From contig NW_026111615.1 in the NCBI RefSeq assembly GCF_024679095.1, forward strand, positions 139,001 through 203,000: DNA of 64,000 nt. Direction: 5' to 3'. The notes under the pieces were generated by a model that saw nothing but the letters and a program-made list of their open reading frames with translations, had not been told where the DNA came from and searched no databases. The translations under genes and the position numbers were made by a program. Numbering within the stretch: the stretch's first letter is position 1; each line of letters begins with the position of its first letter. Below are positions 18,601-33,990 of this stretch, piece after piece. Source of the DNA: Eriocheir sinensis (lineage: Eukaryota > Arthropoda > Malacostraca > Decapoda > Varunidae).

Positions 18601-20811
18601 GTGTATTTTGTATATTTCTTTTCATACAAATTTAAATTATTTTTGTGTATTTTTGTATATAGTATTATACAAATTTAGATTATTTTATGTACGCATTTAC
18701 ATTATTTAATGTGTGTTTTCTATATATATTTTTATCCAAAGTTAATTTATTTTACGTTCATTTTTGGACATATATTTTTATAGAAACTAGCGTTATTTTA
18801 TACGTATTTGTATATGTTTTCTCATACAAATTTACATTATTTTATTGCTATTTTGTTTATTTAGTTTGATACGAATTACATGATTATATGTGTATTTTGT
18901 ACATATTTTTTTATACGTATTTACATTACTTAATGTGTATTTTGTTTATATATTATTAAACAAATTTACGTTATTATATGTATTTTTATAAATATTTTGA
19001 TACAAATTTACATTATTTTATGTATTTTGTATATACATTTCAATTCAAATTTAGCTTATTTTATCTGTATTTTATACATCTATTTTCATACGAATTTAAT
19101 TACTTCTGTGTATTTTTGTATATAGTTTTATACAAATTTACGTTATTTTATGTGTATTTTGTATATTTATATTTATACAAATACACATTCTTTTATTGGT
19201 ATTTTGTTTATTTATTTTGATACGAATTTACTTTATTTTATGTGTATTTTGTATACATTTTCTTATACGTATTTACTTCATTTTACGTGTATTTTGTTTA
19301 TAAATTTTTTATACAAATCTACGTTATTTTATGTGTATTCGTATATATATTTTGAAACAAATTTACATTGTTTTATATGTATTTTGCATATCTATTTCAA
19401 TACAGATTTACCTTATTGTATGTGTATTTTGTATATTTATTTTAATACAAATAAATTTTTTTATGTGTATTTTTGTATATATATTTAAAAAAAATGCGTT
19501 ATTTTATGGGTATTATGCTTCTTTATTTTCATACAAATTTAAATTATTTTATTAATATTCTGTCTATTTATTTTGATACGATTTTACATTATGCTATTTG
19601 TGTTTTGTATATATTTTTTTTATACAGATTTACGTTTTTTTAAGTGTATTTGTTTATGTATTTTCATTCAAATTTACAGTATTTTATGTGTATTTTGTAT
19701 ATGTATTTCAATACAAATTTACCTAATTTTATGTGTATTTTGTATATTTATTTTCTTACAAATTTAAATTATTTTTGTGTATTTTTGTATATAGTTTTAT
19801 ACAAATTTATGTTATCTTATGTGTATTTTGTATATTTATTTTCATACAAATACACATTCTTTTATTGACATTTTGTTTATTTATTTTGACGCGAATTTAC
19901 ATTATTTAATGTGTATTTTGTATATATATTTTTATACGTATTTACATCCTTTCATGTGTATTTTGTATATTTATAAAAAATGCGTTATTTTATGGGTATT
20001 TTGCATCTTTATTTTCATATAAATTTACATTATTTTATTTACATTCTGTGTATTTATTTTAATATGATTTTACATTATTCTATTTGTGTTTTGTATATAT
20101 ATTTTTTATACATATTTACATTATTTAATGAGTATTTTTTATATATATTTTATACAAATTTATGTTAATTTAAGTGTATTTGTTTATATATTATCATTCA
20201 AATTTACATTATTTTATGTGTATTTTGTATATGTATTTCTTTACAAGTTTACCTAATTTTATGTGTATTTTGTATATTTATTTTCATACAAATTTAACTT
20301 ATTTTTTGTGTATTTTCATATATAATTTTATACAAATCTACGTTATTTTATGTGTATTTTGTATATGTATTTTCATACAAATACTCATTCTTTTATTGAT
20401 ATTTTAATTATTTATTTTCACACGAATTTACATTATTTAATGTGTATTTTGTATATATATTTTTATACGTATTTACAACATTTCATGTGTATTTTGTATA
20501 TATATTTCTATAGAAATCTGCGTTATTTTATGTGTATTCGTATATATATTTTGAAACAAATCTACATTATTTTATGTGTATTTTGTATATATATTTCATT
20601 ATAAATTTGCCTTATTTTAAGTTTATTTTTATATCTATTTTTATTCAAATTCAAATCATTTTATGTGTATATATTTATTTGTTTTTACGTTATTTTATGT
20701 GTATTTTCTATATATATTTTCATTCAAAATTACATTATCTTATCGGTATTTTGTTCATTTATTTCGATACGAATTTAGACTATTTCATGTGTATTTTCTA
20801 TACATATACAT
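15642..20811 (+). repeat. 45-bp satellite array, block 12
   Basis: 15,642 to about 19,630 mirrors 34,170-38,118. 16,908-20,811 is directly repeated at 52,494-56,255, and 17,330-18,360 is also copied at 22,188-23,212. The block contains canonical A-P runs (for example from A at 19,186), shortened versions, and the diverged group with TTATTGTGTGTATAAGTATA. It ends at a J5 switch. Open frames such as 17,137-17,520 are repeat translation. Confidence 0.92.
16908..20811 (+). repeat. Segmental duplication copy 1 (direct partner 52,494-56,255)
   Basis: Monomer order and private variants match over about 3.9 kb, from TACATGTATTTAAATAC to the J5 junction at the right end. The partner has lost some monomers (an H/I fusion near 55,034 and an A/B fusion near 55,376). 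This copy retains them. Confidence 0.82.
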
Positions 20812-21761
20812 ATAGAGTAAATTTCTATGAAAATATATATTCAAAATACATATAAAATTATGTAAATAAGTATAAAAATATATATATATCAAATACACCT
20901 AAAAAAATGAAAATTCATATCAAAATAAATAAATGAAATTCCGATAAAAGAACGTAAATTCGAATTAAAATAAATAAACAAAATACCAATAAAAGAATGT
21001 GTATTTGGATAAATATAAATATACAAAATACACATACAAAATAAACATTAAATAATGAAGATTTGTAATAAAATATATGTACAAAATACACATAAAATAA
21101 TGTAAATTTATATGAAAATATATATACAAATACACATAAAATACCATGAATTTGTATAAAAATATATATTCAAAATAAATATTAAATAATGGAAAAGCGT
21201 ATAAAAATATATATACAAAGTACATATAAAATAATGTAAATTCGTATCAATATAAATCAACAAAACACCAATAAAATAATATATATTTGAATGAAAATAA
21301 ATTTACAAAATACACATAACATAATTAAAATTTGTATTAAAATATATACAAAAATACATAGAAATAATTTGAGTTTGTATGAAAATAGATATACAAAATA
21401 CACATAAAACTAGGTAAATTTCTTTTGAAATGTATATACAAAATACCCATAAAAGATTGTAAATTTGTGTCAAAATATATAAACAAATACACATAAAATA
21501 ACGTAAATTTGTATGAAAAATATATACAAAATACACATAGAATAATGTCAATTCCTATCAAAATGAATGAGCAGAATATCAATAAAATAAAGTAAATTTG
21601 TATGAAAATAAAGATGCAAAATACCCAAAAAATAAAGCATATGTTTATAAAAATACAGATACAAAAATACACATCGAATAATTAAATTTGTATTAAAATT
21701 AATATACAAAATGCGTATATAATAAGGTAAATTTGTATTGAAAAAATATGCAACATACACG
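20812..21761 (-). repeat. 45-bp satellite array, block 13
   Basis: Bounded by J5 (20,811) and J4 (21,761). The first 150 bp match 56,256-56,400. The rest is the variant HOR with CTGCTCATTC in I (near 21,563), MCTAGTTTTATG-type N monomers and TTGACACAAATTT, as found at 26,160-27,000, 44,520-45,370 and 50,790-52,490 in the opposite orientation. Confidence 0.9.
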
Positions 21762-24700
21762 TTTACTCATACAAATTCATATTATTTTATTGGTATTTTG
21801 TTTATTTATTTTGATACGAATTACATGATTATATGTGTATTTTGTACATATTTTTTTTATACATATTTACATTATTTAATGTGTATTTTGTTTATATATT
21901 TTCATACAAATTTACGTTATTATATGTGTATTGGTATAAATATTTTGATACAAATTTACTTTATTTCATGTATTTTGTATATATATTTCAATTCAAATTT
22001 AGCTTATTTCGTGTGAATTTTGTATATATTTTCATACAAATTTAATTACTTCTGTGTATTTTTGTATATAGTTTTATATAAATTTACGTTATTTTATGTG
22101 TATTTTGTATATTTATATTCATACAAATACACATTCTTTTATTGGTATTTTGTTTATTTATTTTAATACGAATTTACATTATTTTATGATATATATTTTA
22201 TCCAAATTTACATTATTTTATGTGTATTTGTTTATATATTTTCATACATATTTACATTATTTTATGTGTTTTTTGTATATATATTTTTCTACGTATTTAA
22301 ATTATTTTATGTGTATTTTGTATATACATTTTCATAAAAAAATTACGTTATTTTATTGTGAGTATAAGTATATTTTGATACAAATTTTATACAAATTCAT
22401 GTTATTTAATGTGTATTTGTATATATATTTTCATACAAATTTATATTATTTTATGTGTATTTTTCATATATTTCATTACAAATTTACCTTATTTTATGTT
22501 TATTTTGTATATTTATTTCATTCAATTTTAAATTATTTTATGTGTATATTTGTATTTGTATTTAGGTTATTTTATGTGTATTTTGTATATATATTTTCAT
22601 CCAAAATTACATTATTTTATTGGTATTTCTTAATTTAATTCGATACGAATTTAGATTATTTCATAGGTATTTTGTATACATATTTTTATACTCATTTACA
22701 TTATCTAATGTGTGTTTTGTATATATTTTTATGCAAATTTACTTAATGTTCATTTTTGTACATATATTTTTATAGAAATATGCGTTATTTTATGTATATA
22801 GTTTTATATAAATTGACGTTATTTTATGTGCATTTTGTATATTTATATTTATACAAATACACATTCTTTTATTGGTATATTGTTTATTTACATTTATACG
22901 AATTTACATTATTTTATGTGTATTTTGAATACATTTTTTTATACGTATTTACTTAATTTTATGTGTATTTTGTATATGTATTTTTATAGAAATCTACGTT
23001 ATTTTATGTGTATTCGTATATATATTTTGAAACAAATTTACATTATTTTATATGTATTTTGCATATCTATTTCAATAGAAATTTACTTTATTGTATGTGC
23101 ATTTTGTATATTTATTTTAATACAAGTTCAAATATTTTATGTGTATTTTGGTATCAATAATTTTATAAAAAAGGCGTTATTTTATAGGTATTTTGCATCT
23201 TAATTTTCATTTGATATGTACTTTGTATATATATTTTTATACGCTTTTACATTATTTAATATTTATTTTGAATATATATTTTTATATAGATTCATGGTAT
23301 TTTATGTGTATTTGTATATATATTTTCATATAAATTTACATTATTTTATGTGTATTTTGTACATATATTTTATTACAAATCTACCTTATTTTATGTTTAT
23401 TTTGTATGTGTATTTAGTATATTTATATTTATCCAAATACACATTCTTTAATTGGTTTTTAAATTCGAATTTACATTATTTTATGTGTATTCTGTATACA
23501 TTTTTTGATACGTATTTACTTAATTTTGTGTATTTTGTATATATATTTTTATAGAAATCTACGTTTTTTTATTTGCATTCGTATATATATTTTGAAACAA
23601 ATTTACATTGTTTTATATGTATTTTTGCATATCTCTTTCAATACAAATTTACCTTATTGTATGTGCATTTTGTATATTTATTTCAATACAAATTTAAATA
23701 TATTATGTTTATTTTGGTATATATATTTTTATAAGAAATGCGCTATTTTATGGGAATTTTGCATCTTTATTTTCATACAAATTTACATTATTTTATTAAT
23801 ATTCGGTGTATTTATTTTGATACGATGTTACATTATTCTATTTGTTTTTTGTATATACTTTTTTATTCATATTTACATTATTTAATGTGTATCTTGCATA
23901 TATATTTTATACAAATTTATTATCTATTATCTATTTTCATACAAATACACATTCTTTTCATGATATTTTGTTTATTTATTTTGACACGAATTTACATTAT
24001 TTGATATGTATTTTGTATATATATTTTTATACGTATTTACATAATTTCATATGTATTTTGTATATATATTTCTATTGAAATCTACTTTATTTTATGTGTA
24101 TTCGTATATATATTTTGAAACAAATTTACATTGTTTTATATGTATTTTTGAATATCTCTTTCAATACAAATTTACCTTACTGTATATGCATTTTGTATAT
24201 TTATTTCAATACAAATTTAAATATTTTATGTGTATTTTGGTATATATATTTTTTTTTAAAAATGCGATAATTTTTGGGAATTTTGCATCTTTATTTTCAT
24301 ACAAATTTACATTATTTTATTGATATTCTGTGTATTTATTTTGATACGATTTTACATTATTCTATTTATTTTTTGTACATATTTTTTTTATACACATTTA
24401 CATTATTTAATGTGTATCTTGCATATATATTTTATACAAATTTACGTTATTTTAAGTGTATTTCTTTATATATTTTCATTCAAATTTACATTATTTGATG
24501 TGTATTTTGTATATGTATTTCCATACAAATTTACCTAATTTTATGTGTATTTTGTATATTTCTTTTCAAACAAATTTAAATTATTTTTGTGTATTTTTGT
24601 ATATAGTTTTATACAAATTTAGGTTATTTTATGTACGCATTTACATTATTTAGTGTGTGTTTTGTATATATCTTTTTATGCTAATTTCCTTTATTTCATG

Positions 24701-27038
24701 TGCATTTTTGTACATATATTTTTATAGAAATTTGCGTTATTTGTATATGTTTTCTCATACAAATTTACATTATTATATTGCTATTTATATTAAATATTTA
24801 GATACGAATTACATTAATATATGTGTATTTTGTACATATTTTTTATACTTATTTAAATTACTTAATTTGTATTTTGTTTATATATTTTAAACAAATCTAC
24901 GTTATTATATGTATTTGTTTGTATGTACATTTCAATTCAAATTTAGCTTATTTTAGCTGTATTTTGTATATATATTTTCATACAAATTTAATAACTTCTG
25001 TGTATTTTTGTATATAGTTTTATACAAATTTACGATATTTTATGTGTATTTTGTATATTTATATTTATACAAATACACTTTCTTTTACTGGTATTTTGTT
25101 TATTTATTTTAATACGATTTTTATGTGTATTTTGTATTAATTTTTTTATACGTATTTACTTCATTTTATGTGTGTTTTGTATATATTTTTATAGAAATCA
25201 ACGTTATTTTATATGTATTCGTATATATATTTTGAAACAAATTTACATTGTTTTATATGTATTTTGCATATCTATTTCAATACAAATTTATCTTACAGTA
25301 TGTGCATTTTTTATATTTATTTTAATAAAAATTTTAAAATTTTATGTGTATTTTGGTATATATATTTTTTATAAAAAATGCGTTATTTTATGGCTATTTT
25401 GCATCTTTATTTTCATAAAAATTTACATTATTTTATTAATATTCTGTGTATTTATTTTGATACGATTTTACATTATTCTATTTGTGTTTTGAATATATTT
25501 TTTTATACATATTTACATTATTTAATTATTATTTTGTATATATATTTGATACAAATTTACGTTATTTTAAGTGTATATGTTTATATATTTTCATTCAAAC
25601 TTCCATTATTTTATGTGTATTTTGTATATGTATTTCAATACAAATTTACCTAATTTTATGTGTATTTTGTATATTTATTTTATACAAATTTAAATTATTT
25701 TTGTGTATTTTTGTATATAGTTTTATACAAACTTAGGTTACTTTATGAGTATTTTGTATATCTATTTTCATACAAATACACATTCTTTTATTGATATTTT
25801 GTTTATTTATTTTGACGAGAATTTAAATTATTTAATGTGTATTTTGTATATATATTTTTATACGTATTTACATCATTTCATGTGTATTTTGTATATATAT
25901 TTCTATAGAAATCTACGTTATATTATGTGTATTCGTATATAGATTTTTAAACAAATTTACACTTTTATGTGTATTTTGCATATTTTTTCAATACAAATTT
26001 ACCTTATTGTATATGCATTTTGTATATTAATTTTAATACAAATTTAATTATTCTATGTGTATTTTTGTATATGTATTATTATAAAAATATGCTTTATTTT
26101 ATGGGTATTTTGCATCTTTATTTTCATACAAATTTACGTTATTTTATTGATATTCTGCTCATTCATTTTGATACGATTTGAAATTATTCTATGTGTATTT
26201 TGTAAATATTTATCATACAAATTTACGTTATTTTATGTGTATTTGCTTATATATTTTGACACAAATTTACAATATTTTATGGGTATTTTGTATATACATT
26301 TCAAAAGAAATTTACCTAGTTTTATGTGTATTTTGTATATCTATTTTCAAACAAACTCAAATTATTTCTATGTATTTTTGTATATATTTTAATACAAATT
26401 TTAGTTATGTTATGTGTATTTTGTAAATTAATTTTCATTCAAATATATATTATTTTATTGGTGTTTTGCTGATTTATATTGATACGAATTTAAATTTTTT
26501 ATATGTGCTTTGTATAAATATTTTTATACGCATTTACATTATTTAATATTTATTTTGAATATATATTTTTATACAAATTCATGGTATTTTATGTGTATTT
26601 GTATATATATTTTTATATAATTTTACATTATTTTCTGTGTATTTTGTACATATATTTTTTTACAAATCTACCTTATTTTATGTTTATTTTGTATGTGTAT
26701 TTTCTATATTTATATTTATCCAAATACACATTCTTTTATTGGTATTTTGTTTATTTATTTTAATTCGAATTTACATTATTTTATGTGTATTTTGTATATA
26801 TTTTTTTATACGTATTTACTTAGTTTTATGTGTATTTTGTATATATATTTTTATAGAAATCTACGTTTTTTTATTTGTATTCGTATATATATTTTGAAAC
26901 AAATTTACATTGTTTTATATGCATTTTTGCATATCTCTTTCAATACAAATTTACCTTATTGTATGTGCATTTTGTATATTTATTTCAATGCAAATTTAAA
27001 TATTTTATGTGTTTTTTGGTATATATATTTTTATAAGA
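21762..27038 (+). repeat. 45-bp satellite array, block 14 (central, composite)
   Basis: A mosaic with visible joins. 21,762-22,187 copies 41,154-41,577. A truncated B monomer is fused at about 22,187 to a K monomer, starting a copy of 17,330-18,360. Another join at about 23,213 starts a segment like 52,070-52,490. 23,510-24,650 copies 32,680-33,810, including the K/P fusion at 23,913-23,935. 24,990-27,038 copies 43,485-45,408. It ends at J7. Confidence 0.9.
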
Positions 27039-27225
27039 TTACGAAAATTTGAATAAAAATATATACAAAAAAAACAAAAAAATAAATTTCAATTTGCATG
27101 AAAATAGATATACAAAATACACATATAATTAGTTAAATTTGTATTTAAATACATGTACAAAATACACATAAAATAATGTAAATTTGTATGAAATGAAAAC
27201 AAATTCACATAAAATTCGCGTGTAA
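24990..27225. repeat. Segmental duplication copy 1 (direct partner 43,485-45,590)
   Basis: It runs from O (TGTGTATTTTTGTATATAG) through A to P, the CTGCTCATTC variant (26,157 and 44,526) and A to G. It crosses the J7 inversion (27,038 and 45,408) and continues into the minus-oriented side as far as a shared fusion at TTCGCGT. The partner lacks an A/B pair near 44,270. Confidence 0.82.
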
Positions 27226-28184
27226 ATAAATAAACAAAATATCAATAAAAGAATGTGTATTTGTATGAAAATAGATATACAAAATACACATAAAATAACC
27301 TAAATTTGTATCAAACTATATACAAAAATAAACAAAAATATTTTAAATTTGTATGAAAATAAATATACAAAATACACATAAAATTAGGTAAATTTGTATT
27401 GAAATACATACACAAAATACACATAAAATAATGTAAATTTGAATGAAAATACATAAACAAATACACTTAAAATAACGTAAATTTGTATAAAAAAATGTAC
27501 AAAACACAAATAGAATAATGTAAAATCGTATCAAAATAAATACACAGAATATTAATAAAATAATGTAAATTTGTATGAAAATAAAGAAGCAAAATACCCA
27601 TAAAATAACGCATTTATAAAAACATATATACCATAATACACATAAGAAAATTAAATTTGTATTAAAATAAATATACAAAAAACACATACAATAAGGTAAA
27701 TTTCTATTGAAATAGATATGCAAAATACATATAAAACAATGTAAATTTGTTTCAAAATATATATGAATACACATAAAATAACGTAGATTTCTATAAAATA
27801 TATAAACAAAATACACATAAAATGAAGTAAATACGTATAAAAAATGTATACAAAATACACATAAAATAATGTAAATTGTATCAAAATAAATATACAAAAT
27901 ACCAATAAAAGAATGTGTATTTGTATAAATATAAATACATAAAATAACGTAAATTTATATAAAATATATACAAAATACACAGAAGTATTTTAATTTGTAT
28001 GAAAATAGTTATACAAAACAATTTAAATTGTTTCAATTCAATAAACAAAATTCAGATAAAAGAAAGTATATTTAGAAAAATATACAAAATACACATAAAA
28101 TAACGAAAATTTGTTTGAAAATATATATAAAAAATAAACAAAAATAATTTCAATTTGTATGAAAATAAATATACAAAACACACA
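27039..28184 (-). repeat. 45-bp satellite array, block 15
   Basis: It begins after J7 with monomers reading TTACGAAAATTTGAATAAAA. It has a fusion near 27,214 (CACATAAAATTCGCGTG), then a canonical A-to-O run read leftwards. The end (28,010-28,180) is more diverged than average. The right switch at 28,184 lies in ACACACATGTATTTTG and is not seen elsewhere. Confidence 0.9.
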
Positions 28185-29883
28185 TGTATTTTGTATATCT
28201 ATTTTCACACAAATTTAATTACTTTTGTGTATTTTTGCATATAGTTTTATATAAATTTAAGTTATTTTATTTGTATTTTGTATATTTATATTTATACAAT
28301 ACACATTCTTTTCTTAGTATTTTGTTTATTTATTTTGATACGAGTTTACATTATTTTATGTGTATTTTGTATACCTTTTTTTTATACGTATTTACTTCAT
28401 TTTATTTGTATTTTGTATATTTATTTTCATAGAAATCTACGTAATTTTATGTGTATTCGTATATAAATTTAAAAAAAAATTTACATGGTTTTATATGTAT
28501 TTTGCATATCTATTTAGATACAAATTTACCTTATTGTATGTGCATTTTGAATATTTATTTTAATACAAATTCAAATATTTTATGTGTGTCTTGGTATAAA
28601 TATTTTTATAAAAAATGCGTTATCTTATGGGTATTTTGCATCTTAATTTTCATACAAATTTACATTATTTTATTTATATTCTGTGTATTTATTTTGATAC
28701 GATTTTATATTATTCTATTTGTGTTTTGTATATATTTTTTTATACAAATTTACGTTATTTTCAGTGTATTTGTTTATATATTTTCATTCAAATTTACATT
28801 ATTTTATGTGTATTTTGTAAATGTATTTCAATACAAATTTACCTAATTTTATGTGTATTTTGTATATTTATTTTCATACAAATTAAAATTATTTTTGTGT
28901 ATTTTTGTATATAGTTTTATACAAATTTAGGTGATTTTTTGTGTATATTGTATATCTATTTTCATACAAATACACATTCTTTTATTGATATTTTGTTTAT
29001 TTATTTTGACGCGAATTTACATTATTTAATGTGTATTTTATATATATATTTTTATACGTGTTTACATCATTTGATGTGTATTTTGTATATATATTTCTAT
29101 AGAAATCTACGTTGATTTATGAGTATTCGTATATAGATTTTGAAATAAATTTACACTGTTTTATATGTATTTTGCATATTTTTTCAATACAATTTACCTT
29201 ATTGTATATGCATTTTGTATATTAATTTTAATACAAATTTAAATATTTTATGTGTATTTTGTATATGTATTTTTATAAAAATATGCTTTATTTTATGGGT
29301 ATTTTGGATTTTTATTTTCATACAAATTTACGTTATTTTATTTATATTCTGTTTATTTTTTTTGAAACAATTTTACATTATTCTATGTGTATTTTGTATA
29401 TCTATTTTTATACGTATTTACTTAATTTATGTGTATTTTTTATATATATTTTTATAGAAATCTACGTTACTTTATATGTATTCGTATATATATTTCATAC
29501 AAATTTACGTTATTTTAGGTGTATTTGTGTATATATTTTCATTCAAATTTACATTATTCTATGTGTACTTTGTATATGTATTTCAATACAAATTTACCTA
29601 ATTTTATGTGTATTTTGTATATTTCTTTTTATACACATTTTACATATTTTTGTGTATTTTTGTATATAGTTTTATACAAATTTAGGTTATTTTATGTACG
29701 CATTTACTTTATTTAATGTGCGTTTTGTATATATATTTTATGCAAATTTACTTTATTTTATGTGCATTTTTGTACATATATTTTTTTTAGAAATTTGCGT
29801 CAATTTATGTGTATTTGTATATGTTTTCTCATACAAATTTACATTATTTGATTGCTATTTTGTTTATTTATTTTGATACGAAT
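28185..29883 (+). repeat. 45-bp satellite array, block 16
   Basis: The order is P, O, then A to J (A at 28,308 reads TTCTTAGTATTTTG), L, M, N, O, P, A and the shortened version. A chimeric stretch from about 29,400 returns to C and D, then L to O. It ends with TTACGCATTTAC-type and A monomers at J1. The last 400 bp resemble 33,600-33,990. Confidence 0.9.
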
Positions 29884-30655
29884 GAAAATAGATATACAAA
29901 ATATACATAAAATAAACTAAATTTGTATTGAAATATATATACAAAATAAATAAAATAATGTAAATTTGTATCAAAATATTTTAACAGATGCGCATAAAAT
30001 AACGTAAATTTGTTTTAAAATATACAAAATACACATTAAATGATGTAAATATGTATAAAAAAATATATACAAAACACAAATAGAATAATGTAAAATCGTA
30101 TCAAAATAAATACACAGAATATTAATAAAACAATGTAAATTTGTATGAAAATAAAGATGCAAAATACCCATTAAATAACGCATTTTTTATAAAAATATAT
30201 ATACCATATTACATATGAAAAAATTAATTTATATTAAAATAAATATACAAAATACACATACAATAAGGTAAATCTGTATTGAAATAGATATGCAAAATAC
30301 ATATAAAACAATGTAAATTTGTTTCAAAATATATATACGAATACACATAAAATAACGTAGATTTGAATAAAAATATATATACAAAATACACATAAAATGA
30401 AATAAATACGTATAAGAAAATGTATACAAAATACACATAAAATAATGTAAATTCGTATCAAAATAAATAAACAAAATACCAATAAAAGAATGTGTATTTG
30501 TATAAATATAAATATACAAAATACACACAAAATAACGTAAATTTGTATAAAACTATACAAAAATACACAGAAGTAATTAAACTCGTATGAAAAGAGATAT
30601 ACAAAATACAGATAAAATAAACTAAATTTGAATTGAAATGTATATACAAAATACA
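29884..30655 (-). repeat. 45-bp satellite array, block 17
   Basis: Starts at J1 and includes the GCGCATCTG marker at about 29,981. Reading from the right, a canonical O, P-like, A, B, C, D, E, F, G, H, I, J, K set follows. It closely parallels 33,991-34,740 and 2,531-3,290, but is cut at 30,655. Confidence 0.92.
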
Positions 30656-31266
30656 ATATTTTATGTGTATATTTGTATTTGTATTAAGGTTATTTTATGT
30701 GTATTTTGAATTTATATTTTCATCCAAAATTACATTATTTTATTGGTATTTTCTTAATTTAATTCGATACGAATTTAGATTATTTCATAGGTATTTTCTA
30801 TACATATTTTATACTCATTTACATTATCTAATGTGTGTTTGTATATATATTTTATGCAAATTTATTTTATGTTCATTTTTGTACATATATTTTATAGAAA
30901 TTTGCGTTATTTATGTATATAGTTTTATATAAATTTTATATATTTTATTTTGTATATTTATATTTATACAAATACACATTCTTTTATTGGTATATTGTTT
31001 ATTTACATTTATACGAATTTACATTATTTTATGTGTATTTTGTATTTTTTTTACGTATTTACTTAATTTTATATGTATTTTGTAAATGTATTTTTATAGA
31101 AATCTACGTTATTTTATGTGTATTCGTATATATATTTGAAACAAATTTACATTATTTTATATGTATTTTGCATATCTATTTCAATACAAATTTACCTTAT
31201 TGTATGTGCATGTATTTTATATTTATTTTAATACAAATTGAAATATTTATGTGTATTTGGTATTGT
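30656..31266 (+). repeat. 45-bp satellite array, block 18
   Basis: A copy of the 17,680-18,310 segment (TTTGTATTTGTATTAAGG, TATTGGTATTTTCTTAAT, then A to F) with several one-base deletions. Both edges (30,655 and 31,266) are singletons. Confidence 0.9.
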
Positions 31267-31862
31267 AAAAAAATATGTACAAAACACAAATAGAATAATG
31301 TAATGTAAATCGTATCAAAATAAATACACAGAATATTAATAAAATAATGTAAATCTATATGAAAATAAAGAAGCAAAATACCCATAAAATAACGCATTTT
31401 TTTATTTATAAAAAATATATACAAAATACACATCAAAAATTAAATATGTATTAAAATAAATATACAAAAACACATACAATAAGGTAAATTTGTATTGAAA
31501 TCGATATAATATAAAAGAATGTAAATTTGTTTCAAAATATATATACGAATACACAAAATAACGTAGATTTCTATAAAATATATATACAAAATACACATAA
31601 AATGAAGTAAATACGTATAAAAAAATGTATACAAAATACACATAAAATAATGTAAATTCGTATCAAAATAAATAAACAAAATACCAATAAAAGAATGTGT
31701 ATTTCTATAAATATGAATATAAAAAATACACATAAAATAACGTAAATTTATATAAACCTATATACAAAAATACACAGAAGTAATTAAAATTTTATGAAAA
31801 TATATACAAAATACACACAAAATAAGCTAAATTTGAATTGAAATATATATACAAAATACACA
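31267..31862 (-). repeat. 45-bp satellite array, block 19
   Basis: A shortened copy of the minus set at 46,030-46,630 (J, I, H, then F to A, O and the P-like monomer). Numerous small indels shift the repeat frame: for example, F and E are shortened near 31,490-31,515. Confidence 0.9.
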
Positions 31863-31932
31863 TATTTTGCATATCTATTTTCAAACAAATTTAAATTATT
31901 TGTGTATTTTTGTATATATTTATTTTTGTTAT
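31863..31932 (+). repeat. 70-bp inverted satellite remnant, block 20
   Basis: One P-like monomer (TTTTGCATATCTATTTTCAA) and part of an O-like monomer, ending at the J3 junction TTTTGTTATACATAGAATAA. It looks like a deletion remnant of a longer plus block such as block 26, which also ends at J3. Confidence 0.85.
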
Positions 31933-32213
31933 ACATAGAATAATGTAAAATCGTATCAAAATCAGTACACAGAATATCAATAAAATAATTTAAATTTGTA
32001 TGAAAATAACGATGCAAAATACCCATAAGATAAAGCATATTTTTTTTTAAATACATATACAAAAATACACATAGAATAATTAAATTTGTATTAAAATTAA
32101 TATACATAATGCACATATACAAAAAGGTAAATTTGTATTGAAGAAAAACGCAAAATACAAATAAAACTGTAAATTTGTTTCAAAATATATATGCGAATAG
32201 ACATAAAATAACG
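31933..32213 (-). repeat. 45-bp satellite array, block 21
   Basis: Six monomers (J, I, H, G, F, E and part of D in the shortened version), nearly the same as 42,547-42,815. The left edge is J3. The right edge (32,213, AAAATAACGTGTATATTG) is a singleton. Confidence 0.9.
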
Positions 32214-33990
32214 TGTATATTGTTTATCTATTTTCATACATATACACATTATTTTATTGATATTTTGTTCATTTATTTTGACGCGAATTTACATTATTTA
32301 ATGTGTATTTTATATATATATTTTTATACGTGTTTACATCATTTGATGTGTATTTTGTATATATATTTCTATATAAATCTACTTTGATTTATGAGTATTC
32401 GTATATAGATTTTGAAATAAATTTACACTGTTTTATGTGTCTTTGCATATTTTTCAATACAAATTTACCTTATTGTATATGCATTTTGTATATTAATTTT
32501 AATACAAATTTAATTATGCTATGTGTATTTTTGTATATATATTTTTATAAAAATATGCTTTATTTTATGGGTATTTTCCTTTTTTATTTTCATACAAATT
32601 TACATTATTTTATTTATATTCTGTTTACTTTTTTTAAACAATTTTACATTATTCTATGTGTATTTTGTATATCTATTTTTATACGTATTTACTTAATTTT
32701 ATGTGTATTTTGTATATATATATTTTTATAGAAATCTACGTTATTTTATGTGTATCCATATATATATTTTGAAACAAATTTACATTGTTTTATATGTATT
32801 TTTGCATATCTCTTTCAATACAAGTTTACCTTATTGTATGTGCATTTTGTATATTTATTTCAATACAAATTTAAATATTTTATGTGTATTTTGGTATATA
32901 TATTTTTATAAGAAATGCGCTATTTGATGGGAATTTTGCTTCTTTATTTTCATACAAATTTACATAATTTTATTAATATTCGGTGTATTTATTTTGTTAC
33001 GATTTCACATTATTCTATTTGTTTTTTGTATATATATTTTTTTTACATATTTACATTATTTAATGTGTATCTTGCATATATATTTCATACAAATTTATTA
33101 TCTACTATTTATTCTCATCCAAATACACATTCTTTTCATGGTATTTTGTTTATTTATTTTGACACGAATTTACCTAGATATGTATTTTGTATATATATTT
33201 TTATACGTATTTACATAATTTCATGTGTATTTTGTATATATATTTCTATAGAAATCTACGTTATTTTAAGTGTATTCGTATATATATTTTGAAACAAATT
33301 AACTTTGTTTTATATGTATTTTCGAATATCTCTTTCAATACATATTTACCTTACTGTATATGTATTTTGTATATTTATTTAAATACAAATTTAAATATTT
33401 TATGTGTATTTTGGTATATATATTTTTATAAAAAATGCGCTATTTTCTGGGAATTTTGCATCTTTCTTTTCATACAAATTTACATTATTTTATTGATATT
33501 CTGTGTATTTATATTGATAGGATTTTATATTATTCTATTTCTTTTTTGTATATATTTTTTTATACACATTTACATTATTTAATGTGTATCTTGCATATAT
33601 ATTTTATACAAATTAACGTTATTTTAAGTGTATTTGTTTATATATTTTCATTCAAATTTACATTATTTTATGTGTATTTTGTATATGTATTTCAATACAA
33701 ATTTACCTAATTTTATGTGTATTTTGTATATTTCTTTTCATACAAATTTTAAAAATTTTTGTGTATTTTTGTATATAGCTTTATACAAATTTAGGTTATT
33801 TTATGTACGCATTTACATTATTTAATGTGTGTTTTGTATATATATTTTTAAGCAAATTTACTTTATTTTATGTGCATTTTTGTACATATTTTTTTAGAAA
33901 TTTGCGTTATTTTATGTGTATTTGTATATGTTTTCTCATACAAATTTACATTATTTTATTGCTATTTTGTTTATTTATTTTGATACGAAT
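32214..33990 (+). repeat. 45-bp satellite array, block 22
   Basis: P, A, B, C, D, E, F, G, H of the shortened version, then a chimera leading to C (32,690). A long run C to K follows, then the K/P fusion (33,091-33,115), A/B fusion, C to O and the ACGCATTTAC group. It ends at A and J1. About 32,640-33,990 is inverted at 1,044-2,380 and directly matched at 23,510-24,650. Confidence 0.92.
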